DNA from: DATKRB01 sp963794215
GTDB lineage: Bacteria > Actinomycetota > Acidimicrobiia > Acidimicrobiales > RAAP-2
Assembly: GCA_963794215.1 (NCBI GenBank)
Contig: CAWCCQ010000003.1
Coordinates: forward strand, 372,001-436,000
DNA length: 64,000 bases
Direction: 5' to 3'
Shown here: one piece after another, positions 1-8,672 of the stretch
How the letters are laid out: every line of letters starts with the position of its first letter
How positions within the stretch are numbered: position 1 is the stretch's first letter
The notes under the pieces: generated by a model
Told to the model about the DNA's origin: nothing
The model's database searches: none
The model's input: the letters and a program-made list of their open reading frames with translations, nothing else
Position numbers and translations under genes: made by a program

Positions 1-377
1 CGACGCAGCGAACACCAGCGTCAAGCGTGCCTTCTGCCAGAGGGTGTGGCTACGGCCTACCCGCCACCCCGTCGAGTTCACCTCCGAATGGCGAGAGCAG
101 GTCCGAGTGAGCACCAGACAGGCGCTGACAGCGGTCGTCGCCCCTTTCGCACCATGGCGAACGGACGACATCGCGATTACGTACCCGCGTGGAGTGACCC
201 GGCGGGCGCCGCGCCAGACGACTTCCCTGCCCTGACGACAGCCGACACTCGCCTACGTCGCGCGGCGTGAGCGTCGCGCCCCGGCGTGACCAGGAGCTCT
301 CGCGGTGCTAGCGAACAGTCGAAGCGATCAGTGGCTCGCGCGTCCGACAGCCGACCGGTTGCCAGTACCGTCAAGTC
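1..377. other. No recognisable gene at window edge
   Basis: Open frames exist on both strands here but none resembles a known family, and none has both a credible start signal and a gene-like neighbour. The stretch may contain the 3' end of a gene truncated by the window edge. I see no RNA gene or repeat. Confidence 0.4.
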
Positions 378-593
378 GTGCGGTTCTGGCCGAGGCGGCG
401 TGACAACCTGGCGAACTATCTCCGGGGGAAGAGCGACCCGAACCCACGCCACGTCCGCCTGCTCGGGCCAGGGGAGGGGAGTGTGGACCACGAGCAACCT
501 CTCGACCCCCACCACACGGTGCTCCCTGAGCCCGACGGATTACCCTTCGGCACTCCGGCAGAGATCTACGACCGCGACGAGGAACCCGAGTAG
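378..593 (+). CDS. Small hypothetical protein (71 aa)
   Basis: Not recognised. The 71-codon frame starts with GTG, has an Arg-rich N-terminus (RFWPRRR) and ends in an acidic tail (YDRDEEPE). Nearly every codon ends in G or C, as in the real genes of this window, which is the main reason to believe it. No clear Shine-Dalgarno sequence and no -10 box close to the GTG are visible, so the start could lie elsewhere. It stands alone, facing the GDSL hydrolase that ends 49 nt downstream on the other strand. No domain, signal peptide or membrane segment is evident. Confidence 0.4.
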   Translation: MRFWPRRRDNLANYLRGKSDPNPRHVRLLGPGEGSVDHEQPLDPHHTVLPEPDGLPFGTPAEIYDRDEEPE

Positions 594-642
594 GAACGAG
601 GGGTCCAAACGAACAATCGCCCAAGGGCGCGGTTGTTCACTA

Positions 643-1602
643 TCAGTGCAAGCGGGCATACCGGGCGACGACCAGTTTTCCGATGAGCGCATAGCCCTGC
701 GTGGTCGCATGGATGTTGCCGCGCACGCAGAACCAGGTCAGGGCGCACACCCGAGCCACTGGCACCGGAATTCGGCCGTAGGGCGCCACCCGGACTGTTC
801 GAGCCAGCGAGGTGTACGCGCCGGTCGCAGCCGTAACGTCGACCAGGGTGCCATGGGCTAGCGCGTAGGCGACACTCAGAGCCGGGTTGAACACCGACCT
901 GAATGCCGTCACCGACAACTTTGCCGCGGCGACTCGAGCCGGCGTGGCCGGGAGGGTGGGATACACGTAGGTGCCCAAAATGACGTCGGGATAGGTCAAC
1001 CCGATGATCGCCACCTTCGGACCGGCTGCGGCACGAAGACCCAAGGCGAGCGCGGCGACGTTAGTCGTGATGTCCCCGACTGCGCGCGCGACGCAGGAGA
1101 CCGGGTCCGCAGTTACCGCGCACGAGGTGACGTCGTTACCCCCGATCGATACCGTGATCAGCGCGACGTGGCCGACGTGGTCACTGATGAAGGCCTCGGC
1201 AGCGGCAGCCTGCGTTGTCGCGGCATATGACATTGCACCGGGCGTATTGGGAAGCTCGTCGGGACACCCGATGTCGTGGAGAACAGAAGTGGTGGTGGCG
1301 CCAGCGCACCCGAAGTTGGCCAACGTGAGGTGTTCACGTCTCGAGACGTACGACGTATAGCCGGGCGTGGCGCCAATTCCAGGTTGATAGCCCACCGAGT
1401 ACGAATCCCCGACTGCGACGTAGTACGAGGGTGCCGCCCTGGTACCTCGCGCTGATGCGGGCTGTGGCGCGACGCCGAAGCATGCCGATACGAGCGTCGC
1501 CAGGGCCAACAGGGTGAAGGCCGCCCAACGTATCTCGCAACGACGGAGCACTTGGCGTTGGAACCTCGGACTGCCCTCGCCGTCGCCCGAGGCCGTTGGC
1601 AC
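643..1602 (-). CDS. Exported SGNH/GDSL-family hydrolase (lipase/esterase-like)
   Basis: Predicted secreted serine esterase of the SGNH superfamily. A long N-terminus leads into a hydrophobic stretch (about residues 27-42) ending in a possible lipobox (VSAC), so it may be a lipoprotein. Block I is GDSYS (Ser about 67, the nucleophile), block III is GGND (about 153), and the late His lies in GNIHATTQGY (about 298). The usual Asp three residues before that His is Asn here, so the triad may be atypical. The length of 319 aa fits the family. The GTG start at 1602 is supported by a TACGCT box 7 nt upstream, suggesting a leaderless mRNA. A natural substrate cannot be named. Confidence 0.8.
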   Translation of the reverse strand: MPTASGDGEGSPRFQRQVLRRCEIRWAAFTLLALATLVSACFGVAPQPASARGTRAAPSYYVAVGDSYSVGYQPGIGATPGYTSYVSRREHLTLANFGCAGATTTSVLHDIGCPDELPNTPGAMSYAATTQAAAAEAFISDHVGHVALITVSIGGNDVTSCAVTADPVSCVARAVGDITTNVAALALGLRAAAGPKVAIIGLTYPDVILGTYVYPTLPATPARVAAAKLSVTAFRSVFNPALSVAYALAHGTLVDVTAATGAYTSLARTVRVAPYGRIPVPVARVCALTWFCVRGNIHATTQGYALIGKLVVARYARLH

Positions 1603-1609
1603 CGGACTC

Positions 1610-1615
1610 AGCGTA
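1610..1615 (-). promoter_or_regulatory. -10 box TACGCT, leaderless start of GDSL hydrolase
   Basis: On the minus strand TACGCT ends 7 nt before the GTG at 1602. This is the spacing at which transcription would begin on the start codon. No convincing -35 box is visible. Confidence 0.45.
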
Positions 1616-1702
1616 GCGCCAGGCGCCGGCTGCGCTCATCGCGTCGAGCCGACTCGGCGACACCTTGACCAGCGAAACAACCTGAGGAATACGATTCTCG
1701 AC

Positions 1703-1861
1703 ATGGATCCTCGAGACCAGATCGAGCGCCACATGAGGAGTTGCGAGGCCGCGCTCGAGATCATCGAGCGGCGAACCGTAAAAGGGTGGGCTTGGCTGGA
1801 CGAGTACCTCAGCTGGCAGGCTGATCTCCAAGAGGATCGCCGTAGGCTTGGCCTGGATTAG
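1703..1861 (+). CDS. Small hypothetical protein (52 aa)
   Basis: Not recognised. From the ATG at 1703 the product begins MDPRDQIERHMRSCE and is a charged, probably helical 52-residue protein rich in Glu, Arg, Trp and Leu. The open frame extends further upstream, but the part before this Met is Arg/Pro-rich and overlaps the GDSL gene, so the shorter start is preferred. It converges on the acyl-CoA dehydrogenase gene that ends 33 nt downstream on the other strand. No membrane segment or known motif is seen. Confidence 0.4.
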   Translation: MDPRDQIERHMRSCEAALEIIERRTVKGWAWLDEYLSWQADLQEDRRRLGLD

Positions 1862-1894
1862 GTCGCCGAAGCTCCGAGCGAGCCGTTCGACTGT

Positions 1895-3053
1895 TCAGTA
1901 GGACCTGGGCATCCCGAGGACGTTCTGGGCCAGGAAGGCCAGAACGAGGTTCGTGGGGACGGGCGCCACCTGGTAGAGGCGGGTCTCGCGGAACTTGCGT
2001 TCCACGTCGTTCTCGACCGCAAACCCCAAGCCCCCGTGGGTGTCGATGCAGGCGTTGCCCGCAGCCCACGACGCCTCCGAGGCCAACAGCTTCGCCATGT
2101 TCGCCTCGGCGCCGCACGGCTGGTCCTGCTCGAACAGCCACGCGGCCTTGTCGCGCATCAAGCTGGCCGCCTCGATCGCGGCATAGGCGCGGGCGATGGG
2201 AAACTGCACCCCCTGATTGGCGCCGATCGGCCGACCGAACACTTCTCGTTGCGAGGCGTAGCTCGAGGCCTTCTGCGTGAACCAGCGCCCGTCGCCGATG
2301 CACTCGGACGCGATGAGAATTCGCTCCGCGTTCATGCCGTCGAGGATGTAGGAGAACCCACGTCCCTCTTCGCCGACCACGCTGTCCTCGCCGACCTCGA
2401 GACCATCAAAGAACATCTCAGTCGTGCTGTGGTTCATCATGGTCCGGATCGGGCGAATCGTCAGCAGCGTCCGCGGCCTCTCGGAGATCGATCAAGAACA
2501 CCGACAGTCCGTCTGCCGTGCGGGTGACCTCGGTGAGCGGCCGGGTCCGAGCGAGGAGGATCATAAGGTCCGAGTGCTCGGCACGCGACGTCCGAATCTT
2601 CTGGCCCGTGATGCGGTAACCGTTGGCAGTCCGTTCGGCACGCGTGCTCAGCCGGGTGGTCTCCACCCCAGAGAGCGGCTCGGTCACGCCAAAGGCCTGC
2701 AGCCGCAGCTCGCCTTTGGCGATCAGCGGCAACCACCGCTGCTTCTGCTCATCGCTCCCGTGGCGGAGCAGAGTGCCCATGACGTACATCTGGGCATGGC
2801 AAGCCGACGGGTTCCCGCCCGATGCGGCGATCCCCTCGAGGATTGCGCATGCACCGCTCAGCGTGCCACCCCCGCCGCCGTACTCCTCGGGGATCAGCGT
2901 GGAGAGCCACCCGTGCTCGGTCAATGCAGCGACGAACTCCTGGGGGTACCGGTCAGGCTCGAGCGCCCGCCAGTACTCGCCGGGGAACCCGTCACAGAGA
3001 TTGCGCACCGCGTCCTTGATGTCCGCGATGTGGTCGGGCACGGTGAAGTCCAT
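1895..3053 (-). CDS. Acyl-CoA dehydrogenase, interrupted by a frameshift
   Basis: FAD-dependent dehydrogenase that forms the alpha,beta double bond of an acyl-CoA and passes electrons to ETF; an etf operon lies at 35-39 kb. The N-terminal half (from MDFTVPDHIADIKDAV) runs in one frame down to about 2470. The C-terminal half (from LTIRPIRTMMNHSTTE to VLGMPRSY) continues in another frame down to 1895. Both halves match the family in register, and the GG(L)GF...ERKFRETRLYQVAP region near the end is typical. The joined product is about 386 aa, a normal length. The ATG at 3053 has GGAG upstream. The break falls in DLREAAD/LTIRPIRT, around 2455-2470. It could be a true pseudogene, but the many similar breaks in this window make a sequence indel more likely. 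Confidence 0.8.
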
Positions 3054-3172
3054 CAGATCGCTCCATCGCTCCCCGGGGCCGACGGCGGGCGGCGTGGCAA
3101 CTTTACGCGGTCGGGGAGCCGCCATGTCATGGACCGCCAAGATGCGTAGGATCGGATCGTGGTCGTGGGCCG

Positions 3173-3781
3173 GTGCGAACAGGCCAGGTGGGGGAGCAGG
3201 CGGTGATTGGCTCGGTCCCCGGCGTCGTCGGTCACGTCGCCCACCAATGGTCAGGGGGAGTCCCCTCAATTGTCGGTGTCTTCTGGGTTGGCTTCTGGCT
3301 GGCCGGGCTGTGGCTAACCCTGTCGGCGGCCACATGGTGGCGAGAGCACCGACCCGGTTCGCGTCCGGGCGGCCACATGGGTCGGCGACCGGTGCCTTCA
3401 CCACGGTCGAGCCCGCCGAGTACGACCCCGATCGTGCGCGCAGTGCTGGCCTCCGACGCCGAGCGGGAGGCGACCTCGCGGGTGGTCGCCCACGCGATCG
3501 GCGAAGGTCGACTGAGCCTCGACGAGGGACGCCAGCGGATCGACGCAGCCTACGGGGCCCGCCATCGCCACGAGCTTGCTGAGCTCGTCGGAGATCTGCC
3601 AAGTGCCATCCAGAGCAGCGATCGATCGTCGCTGGCGGCGCCGCGTCGTCTCGGGCTACCCGCCGCCGCGGCGACGCTAGCCATCGTGGCGGCGCTCGTC
3701 CAGGTGGTCGCCGGGGTGTGGGAACTGTGGCCGGTTGCCGTTCTCGCGCTCGGCGCGCTCGCCTGGCGCCCTCGACGTTGA
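3173..3781 (+). CDS. DUF1707 domain membrane protein
   Basis: The middle of the protein (about residues 90-145, from SDAEREATSRVVAHAI to LAELVGDLPSA) matches DUF1707, a short actinobacterial domain with the pattern 'AEGRLSLDE...ERI..A..ARTR.EL..L..DLP'. A hydrophobic segment precedes it (about 33-55) and one or two follow (about 160-195), so it is membrane anchored. The biochemical role of DUF1707 is not established. The start is uncertain: GTG 3173 gives the longest frame, while GTG 3203 has a better upstream GGGGGAG. It is followed by a strong hairpin and a convergent gene. Confidence 0.65.
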   Translation: MRTGQVGEQAVIGSVPGVVGHVAHQWSGGVPSIVGVFWVGFWLAGLWLTLSAATWWREHRPGSRPGGHMGRRPVPSPRSSPPSTTPIVRAVLASDAEREATSRVVAHAIGEGRLSLDEGRQRIDAAYGARHRHELAELVGDLPSAIQSSDRSSLAAPRRLGLPAAAATLAIVAALVQVVAGVWELWPVAVLALGALAWRPRR

Positions 3782-3830
3782 CCTGAGCTGGTGCGCTGCT
3801 CAGCACCGGGCCGACGTCTGCTGACTTCTT

Positions 3831-3857
3831 CAGTGCTGGGTGAGTCGCCCAGCACTG
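3831..3857. terminator. Hairpin between convergent genes
   Basis: A perfect 10-bp stem (CAGTGCTGGG / CCCAGCACTG) with a 7-nt loop lies between the converging DUF1707 and Thr-rich protein genes. There is no long T run, as is common in actinobacteria. It is likely a bidirectional terminator. Confidence 0.6.
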
Positions 3858-3890
3858 CCTGACCCCGAGCTCACCGCCAGAGGGGCTCCC

Positions 3891-5009
3891 CTAGGGCGTT
3901 GCGGCCGCCGTCGTGGTCGTGGCCGGCACCGTCGTGGTCGTCACCGGTGCTGCCGTCGTGGTCGTGGCCGGCACCGTCGTGGTCGTCACCGGTACTGCCG
4001 TCGTGGTCGTGGCCGGCACCGTCGTGGTCGTCACCGGTGCTGCCGTCGTGGTCGTGGCCGGCACCGTTGTGGTCGTCTTCCCACCGGCCACCGCCGTAGT
4101 CGAGGTGGTGGCCGCGCTGCCCCCGGTGGTGGCACCCGCACCGGTCGTGGTGGCGCCGCCAAATCCTGACGTGGTCGAGGTGGACGACCCGGAGCCGGTG
4201 CTGGTGCCCTTGGGGACATCGGCGGTCAAGGTGAGCGATCCCGAGCTTTTGGAACGCTTGGTGGGGGCGGTAGAAGTGGAGGTGGACGCGCTAGAGCCGG
4301 CAGTCGTGCTGGTCGGCGCGTCAGGGTTTGTGGCCCCTGTCGTGGGATGCGTGGCGGGCGGAGCGGAGTTGGGCGGGCCGGACCTCGCATTCGCCATGGC
4401 GACGTGCACCGGACCCGTCCCTTGCACCACGTTGAAGGTCACGATTCCGGCCATCACCAGGGCGAGCACCAGGCCGGCCGCGAGCCAGGCCCGCCGCAGC
4501 CCCAACGGGTTAGGACCGGGCGCACCGGCCAGACCGGCATCGGGCGACCCAGGTGGCTCCCCACGACCGACCCCGCCGAGGGTCATGCCCTCCGACGCAG
4601 TCCCCACTGGTGGCGTTCCCTGCCTACGGGCTTGGCGGGCGCCGAGGCCAGCGGCGGCCGCCACGAGCCGACGGTCACGAGAGGGCGGGACGTACACCCT
4701 CAAGTGGTGGCGCTCGCCCAGCGCCACGGCGCTCACATCCCGACCGCCGCGGAAGCGCGCTCTGAGCTGAGGCCGGGGTTCGGTCCAGACCACCGCCTCC
4801 TCGTGGGCGTCGAGACGTTCGCGAAGGAGATGGTGAACCACGGCAGTCGACACTGCGCCAAGCGCGACGGCGACGATCCAACCCCCCAACAGCCAGCGAC
4901 GGTCCTCCACCGGCCACTCGGTCCAACCAGGGAAAATAGCGAACAGCACCGGAATCGCGACCACGGCGGCGGCCGTCGCGGCTGCCAGCAGGATTCTCAG
5001 CAGCCTCAC
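3891..5009 (-). CDS. Membrane protein with Thr-rich repetitive C-terminal tail
   Basis: A 372-aa protein of unknown function. Two hydrophobic segments near the N-terminus (about 5-27 and 40-62) are followed by a basic, probably cytoplasmic stretch. A third membrane segment lies at about 173-192. The last 170 or so residues are Ser/Thr/Pro/Ala-rich and would be outside the cell, ending in repeats of the type TTTTVPATTTTAAPV. The tail is encoded by a 45-nt tandem repeat. Such tails are probable O-glycosylation or wall-spanning stalks, which is inference. Three other proteins in the window carry similar segments. The GTG start is weakly supported. Confidence 0.6.
   Translation of the reverse strand: MRLLRILLAAATAAAVVAIPVLFAIFPGWTEWPVEDRRWLLGGWIVAVALGAVSTAVVHHLLRERLDAHEEAVVWTEPRPQLRARFRGGRDVSAVALGERHHLRVYVPPSRDRRLVAAAAGLGARQARRQGTPPVGTASEGMTLGGVGRGEPPGSPDAGLAGAPGPNPLGLRRAWLAAGLVLALVMAGIVTFNVVQGTGPVHVAMANARSGPPNSAPPATHPTTGATNPDAPTSTTAGSSASTSTSTAPTKRSKSSGSLTLTADVPKGTSTGSGSSTSTTSGFGGATTTGAGATTGGSAATTSTTAVAGGKTTTTVPATTTTAAPVTTTTVPATTTTAVPVTTTTVPATTTTAAPVTTTTVPATTTTAAATP
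3910..4077. repeat. 45-nt tandem repeat (about 3.7 copies) coding the Thr-rich tail
   Basis: The unit begins GTCGTGGTCGTGGCCGGCAC on the + strand and recurs at 3910, 3955, 4000 and 4045. The copies are nearly identical, with a G/A change in the third. The period is a multiple of three, so copy number can change without breaking the frame. Confidence 0.85.
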
Positions 5010-5395
5010 CGCGACGCACCCCGTTGCCGACCCGGGCCGCGACGAGGATCGGGCCTAGGGCGCGGAGACGAGGGGACGTCAGCCGTCGGGGCCTGCAGGG
5101 AGCGATGGTCGACCTCCCACGGCCTGTCGGCTCCCTCGAATTTCGCCATGCGCAACGCGCTCCTCCAGCCTCGGGGCGGGTCGAGCTGCCGATCATATCG
5201 GGGCCAATTCCCGCGGGCCGGCGAGCGCCGGTGTCTCGACGACCGTGTCGCCCGGCGGTCGACACACGAGCTGGAGGCGGTCACGAACCATTCGTAGAGA
5301 CCGGCGCGAGCGTGTCGCAGTCTGTGGGGGCCGGAGCATTCACGCTCAGCAACGACCGGACCGTGTGTCCACTCAGCACCGACCGCGAACGGTGG

Positions 5396-5401
5396 GATGA
5401 T
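5396..5401 (+). promoter_or_regulatory. Possible -10 box GATGAT before aldo/keto reductase
   Basis: GATGAT ends 6 nt before the ATG at 5408, leaderless spacing, although the first base departs from TANNNT. No good -35 box is seen. Confidence 0.3.
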
Positions 5402-5407
5402 CAGCCC

Positions 5408-6310
5408 ATGGCACTTCCTACCAGCACCCTCGGACGGACCGATCAGACCGTGACCAAGCTCGGCTACGGAGCCATGGAGCTCCGAAGCCGGCGCCTCGAG
5501 CCCGCCGAGGTCGACACCATCCTCAACGGGGTGCTCGACGCCGGCATCAACATCATCGACACCTCGCCGGACTACGGCACGTCCGAAGAGCACATCGGGC
5601 GAGCCATCTCCCATCGCCGAGACGAGTACTTCCTCGCCAGCAAATGCGGATGCCCGGTTGGTGACGGAGTGGGCGAGTCCGGAGCTGGCCCCCGCGAGCA
5701 CGTCTTCACCCGCGAGAACATCCGGGCTGCCGTCGAGCAGAGCCTGCGGCGGATGCGTACCGACCACCTGGACCTGGTGCAATTCCACGTCAGCCCCTCG
5801 CCCCAGACCCTGGCTGCGCACGACGCCCTGTCCGAACTTGTCGCGTTGCGCGACGAAGGCAAGGTTCGCTTCCTGGGTATCTCAGGAACGCTCCCGCACC
5901 TGCCCGACCAGATCGCCATGGGCGTTTTCGACGCCTTTCAAATCCCGTACTCCGCAGTGGAGCGAGAGCACGAAGATGCCATCAGTGTCGCTGCCCGAGC
6001 CGGCGGCGGCACCATCGTCCGCGGCGGAGTGGCGAGAGGCATGCCCGAGCCTCGCTCCGACTACCCCGAGCAGTACCAGCAGATGATGCGCGAACGTAAG
6101 GAGCGCTTCGAGAAGACCGACATCGACGATCTGCTCGGCGACATGACCCCGATGGAGTTCATGCTCCGCTTCACGATCAGTCACCCTGACATGCACACAA
6201 CCATCGTCGGCACCAAGAATCCTGTTCACCTGGCTGCCAACGTCGCGGCCGCCTCAAAGGGCGCCCTTCCGCCCGAGGTCTATCAGGCAGCCAAGGAGCG
6301 TTTCAGCTAG
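5408..6310 (+). CDS. Aldo/keto reductase
   Basis: NAD(P)H-dependent (alpha/beta)8-barrel oxidoreductase of about 300 aa. The N-terminus (LGRTDQTVTKLGYGAMELR) is the usual AKR opening. The catalytic set is visible: Asp and Tyr in DTSPDYGTSEEHIG, Lys in FLASKCG and His in LVQFHVS. A late NADP-binding region is present (TTIVGTKNPVHL). The frame is open far upstream, but the homologous part starts at the ATG at 5408, where a GATGAT box sits 6 nt away. The large insertion after the Lys (CGCPVGDGVGE...) suggests the subfamily acting on small aldehydes or ketones. The substrate is unknown. A second AKR lies at 33.9 kb. Confidence 0.85.
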   Translation: MALPTSTLGRTDQTVTKLGYGAMELRSRRLEPAEVDTILNGVLDAGINIIDTSPDYGTSEEHIGRAISHRRDEYFLASKCGCPVGDGVGESGAGPREHVFTRENIRAAVEQSLRRMRTDHLDLVQFHVSPSPQTLAAHDALSELVALRDEGKVRFLGISGTLPHLPDQIAMGVFDAFQIPYSAVEREHEDAISVAARAGGGTIVRGGVARGMPEPRSDYPEQYQQMMRERKERFEKTDIDDLLGDMTPMEFMLRFTISHPDMHTTIVGTKNPVHLAANVAAASKGALPPEVYQAAKERFS

Positions 6311-6503
6311 GAAACCTCGGCCGCGGATCGGGACCATGTGAGGCATTCTGTGATCCAATCCCCGCTCCGGCCCGTATCAATGACCGAGAGGCGACGCGAT
6401 CCGACTTCGGGCAGCGTCGTCGGTCCAGGGCCAGGAGTGTTGCCATGCCGGGGAGGTTCGGGGTTCGACGGGCGGCGGTTCGATCGCGCACGGGGGGGAC
6501 GTT

Positions 6504-6683
6504 GTGACCGTCCAGGTCCGCCGCAGCGAGCTGGTCTGCGATCACTGCGGGACGAGCGAGACGATTCCGCCGGGTCTGACCCGGAACGGGATCGACGAGG
6601 AGACCGTGCGGGTCGCCTTCGCGGCCCGTTGGACGTTCGTCGGCCGGCGGGACCTGTGCCCGGTCTGCTCCCGAGTCGTCTAG
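6504..6683 (+). CDS. Very small zinc-ribbon protein (59 aa)
   Basis: Two CxxC knuckles (LVCDHCG near residue 11 and DLCPVCSRVV at the end) frame about 35 residues, so the product is a likely structural zinc ribbon. The GTG start at 6504 has a run of seven G's about 6 nt upstream as ribosome-binding site, and codon third positions are almost all G/C. The family is not recognised. Small ribbons of this type often bind nucleic acids or partner proteins, but nothing here shows which. It sits between the AKR and the DUF35 gene on the same strand. Confidence 0.6.
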   Translation: MTVQVRRSELVCDHCGTSETIPPGLTRNGIDEETVRVAFAARWTFVGRRDLCPVCSRVV

Positions 6684-6754
6684 GCGTTTGCGTATCGATC
6701 CTTCCGAGGCGTTGGGCGTCGTCGGGTCCCCAGGACCGGGCACGCCGTTGGCGG

Positions 6755-6760
6755 TATGCT
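6755..6760 (+). promoter_or_regulatory. -10 box TATGCT, leaderless start of DUF35 gene
   Basis: TATGCT ends 7 nt before the ATG at 6768. An alternative upstream ATG at 6756 falls inside this box, so 6768 is preferred. Confidence 0.5.
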
Positions 6761-6767
6761 GCCGCCC

Positions 6768-7163
6768 ATGTCTCAGATGCCTGTCGTGAATTACCTGGTC
6801 CTCGACGACGGCGAGCCTCACCTGGAGGCTCAGGAGTGCGAGAATTGCGGCGCGCTCTACTACGGACGGCGCAGCGCCTGCAGCCGTTGCTCGACGAAGG
6901 GGCCCTTCCGAGCGAGGAAGCTGGCGACGACCGGCACCCTACGCACTTTTACGGTCGTCAAGCGGGGTGCCGCCGGCGCGGGCTTCGTATCGGCAATCGT
7001 CGATCTTGACGGCGGCGGCAACGCTAAGGCAAACCTGCTGCAGGTGGATCTCGAAAGCCCTGAGGACATCAAGCTCGGCGCCCCCGTGCAGCTGGTGACC
7101 TACACCGTCGATACTGACGACGAGGGCAACGAAGCCGTCGCCTTTGGTTTCGAGACCAGTTGA
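6768..7163 (+). CDS. Zn-ribbon/OB-fold DUF35 protein, thiolase partner
   Basis: The 131-aa product has an N-terminal rubredoxin-like zinc knuckle (Cys 24, 27, 38, 41: QECENCG and ACSRCS) followed by an OB-fold (about 55-130). This is the DUF35 arrangement. Known members, such as ChsH2 and the archaeal HMG-CoA synthase partner, work in complex with thiolase-like or MaoC-like acyl-CoA enzymes. Here the next gene is a thiolase, so the two probably form such a complex. The start is fixed at 6768 by the TATGCT box 7 nt upstream. A small tandem repeat fills the gap to the thiolase gene. Confidence 0.85.
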   Translation: MSQMPVVNYLVLDDGEPHLEAQECENCGALYYGRRSACSRCSTKGPFRARKLATTGTLRTFTVVKRGAAGAGFVSAIVDLDGGGNAKANLLQVDLESPEDIKLGAPVQLVTYTVDTDDEGNEAVAFGFETS

Positions 7164-7202
7164 TCGAGATCACTTGGTTTGATCGAGATCACTTGATCGA
7201 GA
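7162..7202 (+). repeat. Short tandem repeat after DUF35 stop codon
   Basis: GATCGAGATCACTT occurs at 7162 and again at 7181, followed by a partial third copy. It begins at the TGA stop and ends before the Shine-Dalgarno sequence of the thiolase gene. GATCGAGATC is itself nearly palindromic. Confidence 0.7.
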
Positions 7203-7244
7203 CCAATCACTTTTGTTCATTTCGACACTGACCAGGAGGTCCCT

Positions 7245-8465
7245 ATGTCTGGAGAAGACGTCTACATCATCGGGGTAGCCATGCACCCCTTCGGCCGATT
7301 CCCCGACAAGGACTCGATGGACATGGCGAGCGAGATCTGTATGGCCGCCCTCGACGATGCTCAGATGACCATGGGCGACGTGCAGGTCTTCGGCTGTGGC
7401 ACCCAGTACGAGACCGGCTCGGGTCAGCGGGTGCTCGACCAGATCGGAGAGACCGGCATCCCTGTGTACAACGTCGTGAACGCCTGCGCCACGGGCGCCA
7501 TGGCCGTGCGCACCGCGTACATGGAGGTCAAGGCCGGTGTCTCGGATGTCGGGCTGGCGCTCGGCTACGAGAAGATGGGCAAGAGCGGCATGACGGTGGC
7601 CGGCCAGGCGACACTGGCAGCCCGTGGCAGCAGTGGTCAAAAGCGCGTGTTCCAGCCGAACGGTCGGTTGGGGCAGATCATGCCCACCGAAGGGATTCTG
7701 GGCACAGGAACGATGCCTGGCACGTTCGCCGAAATCGGCCTCGAGTACGCTCGCAACAACGAGGGCGTCGGGTTCGAGCAGTTCGCCAAGGTGGCCGTCA
7801 AGAGCCATGAGCACTCGGCGTTGAACCCGTACTCCCAGTACCGCAAGGCCTTCACGCTCGACGAGGTGATGGGCTCAGAGGTGATTGCCTGGCCGAATAC
7901 CTTGCCGATGTGCGGACCCACCGGCGACGGGGCCGCGGCCCTGGTATTGGTCAGCGGTGAGAAGCTGAAGTCGTTGCCCGACGAGGTGCGCAGGCGCGCG
8001 GTGAAGATTTCTGCGTCCGTGGTGCAAACCGACCCCTACAACTCAGACAACATGTCCTCGCCCGACGTCAATACCCTGACTCGTCGTGCCGCAGACATCG
8101 CCTACGAGGCGTCCGGCGTGGACCCCCAGGACCTCGACCTCGTGGAGCTGCACGACTGCTTCGCCACTGCGGAGCTGGTGCACTACGACAACTTGCGCCT
8201 GTGCGAGCCCGGAATGGCCGGCAAGTTCATCGACGAGCGTGCTCCCTATCGCGACGGCAAGATTCCGGTGAACGTGTCGGGTGGCCTGGTGTCAAAGGGC
8301 CACCCCATCGGTTGCACCGGGGCAGCCAACCTCGTCGAGGTCACGATGCACCTGCGTGGCGAGGCTGGCGATCGCCAGATCCCCGACGCGAAGGTCGGCA
8401 TGACCCACGTCATCGGGCTGGGGTCGACCTGCGCCATCCACATCCTCGAGAAGGCGACCGTTTGA
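7245..8465 (+). CDS. Thiolase-family protein (SCP-x/lipid-transfer type)
   Basis: A 406-aa thiolase-fold enzyme likely to cleave or form a beta-ketoacyl-CoA. The nucleophilic Cys is at about 81 in VVNACATGAMA. HDCFATAE (about 304) and GHPIGCTGA (about 350) supply the other active-site elements, with GLGSTCAIHIL close to the end. The lack of the usual CxG near the C-terminus, and the pairing with a DUF35 protein, fit the SCP-x-like class used for branched or steroid side chains rather than biosynthetic thiolases. The start ATG follows a strong AGGAGG at ideal distance. The substrate cannot be read from sequence. Confidence 0.9.
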   Translation: MSGEDVYIIGVAMHPFGRFPDKDSMDMASEICMAALDDAQMTMGDVQVFGCGTQYETGSGQRVLDQIGETGIPVYNVVNACATGAMAVRTAYMEVKAGVSDVGLALGYEKMGKSGMTVAGQATLAARGSSGQKRVFQPNGRLGQIMPTEGILGTGTMPGTFAEIGLEYARNNEGVGFEQFAKVAVKSHEHSALNPYSQYRKAFTLDEVMGSEVIAWPNTLPMCGPTGDGAAALVLVSGEKLKSLPDEVRRRAVKISASVVQTDPYNSDNMSSPDVNTLTRRAADIAYEASGVDPQDLDLVELHDCFATAELVHYDNLRLCEPGMAGKFIDERAPYRDGKIPVNVSGGLVSKGHPIGCTGAANLVEVTMHLRGEAGDRQIPDAKVGMTHVIGLGSTCAIHILEKATV

Positions 8466-8672
8466 AGTAGGCCGGCCTCGTCGTGGTGGACGGGGCACTC
8501 CTTTGACTCGACGGACCGCGCCTGCCCGGCGCGTCAACGCCCTGGGACACGGGGGCGGCGCAGGTCCGTCATGTGGCCACCGTACGAGAAGCAGGCCGCG
8601 AAGTGGGCGCACCCTCCTCACACGCCGTTCGCCGACCGGGCAGCGCACAGGGAGACCCGCGCCCCCCGTGTC

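Noticed and set aside
3899..4099. The 45-nt repeats as a CRISPR array
   Set aside because: Repeats are adjacent without unique spacers, keep a reading frame and encode a Thr-rich tail.
3913..4770. A + strand open frame rich in Val opposite the Thr-rich gene
   Set aside because: Poly-Val/Gly composition is just the complement of ACC/ACG Thr codons; no start signal or homology.
6465..6490. GGTTCGA-like sequences suggesting a tRNA
   Set aside because: No acceptor stem, anticodon arm or CCA context can be built around them.
8468..8480. AGGCCGGCCT palindrome after the thiolase gene as a terminator
   Set aside because: It has no loop-forming spacer, and such G/C palindromes are expected often in this composition.
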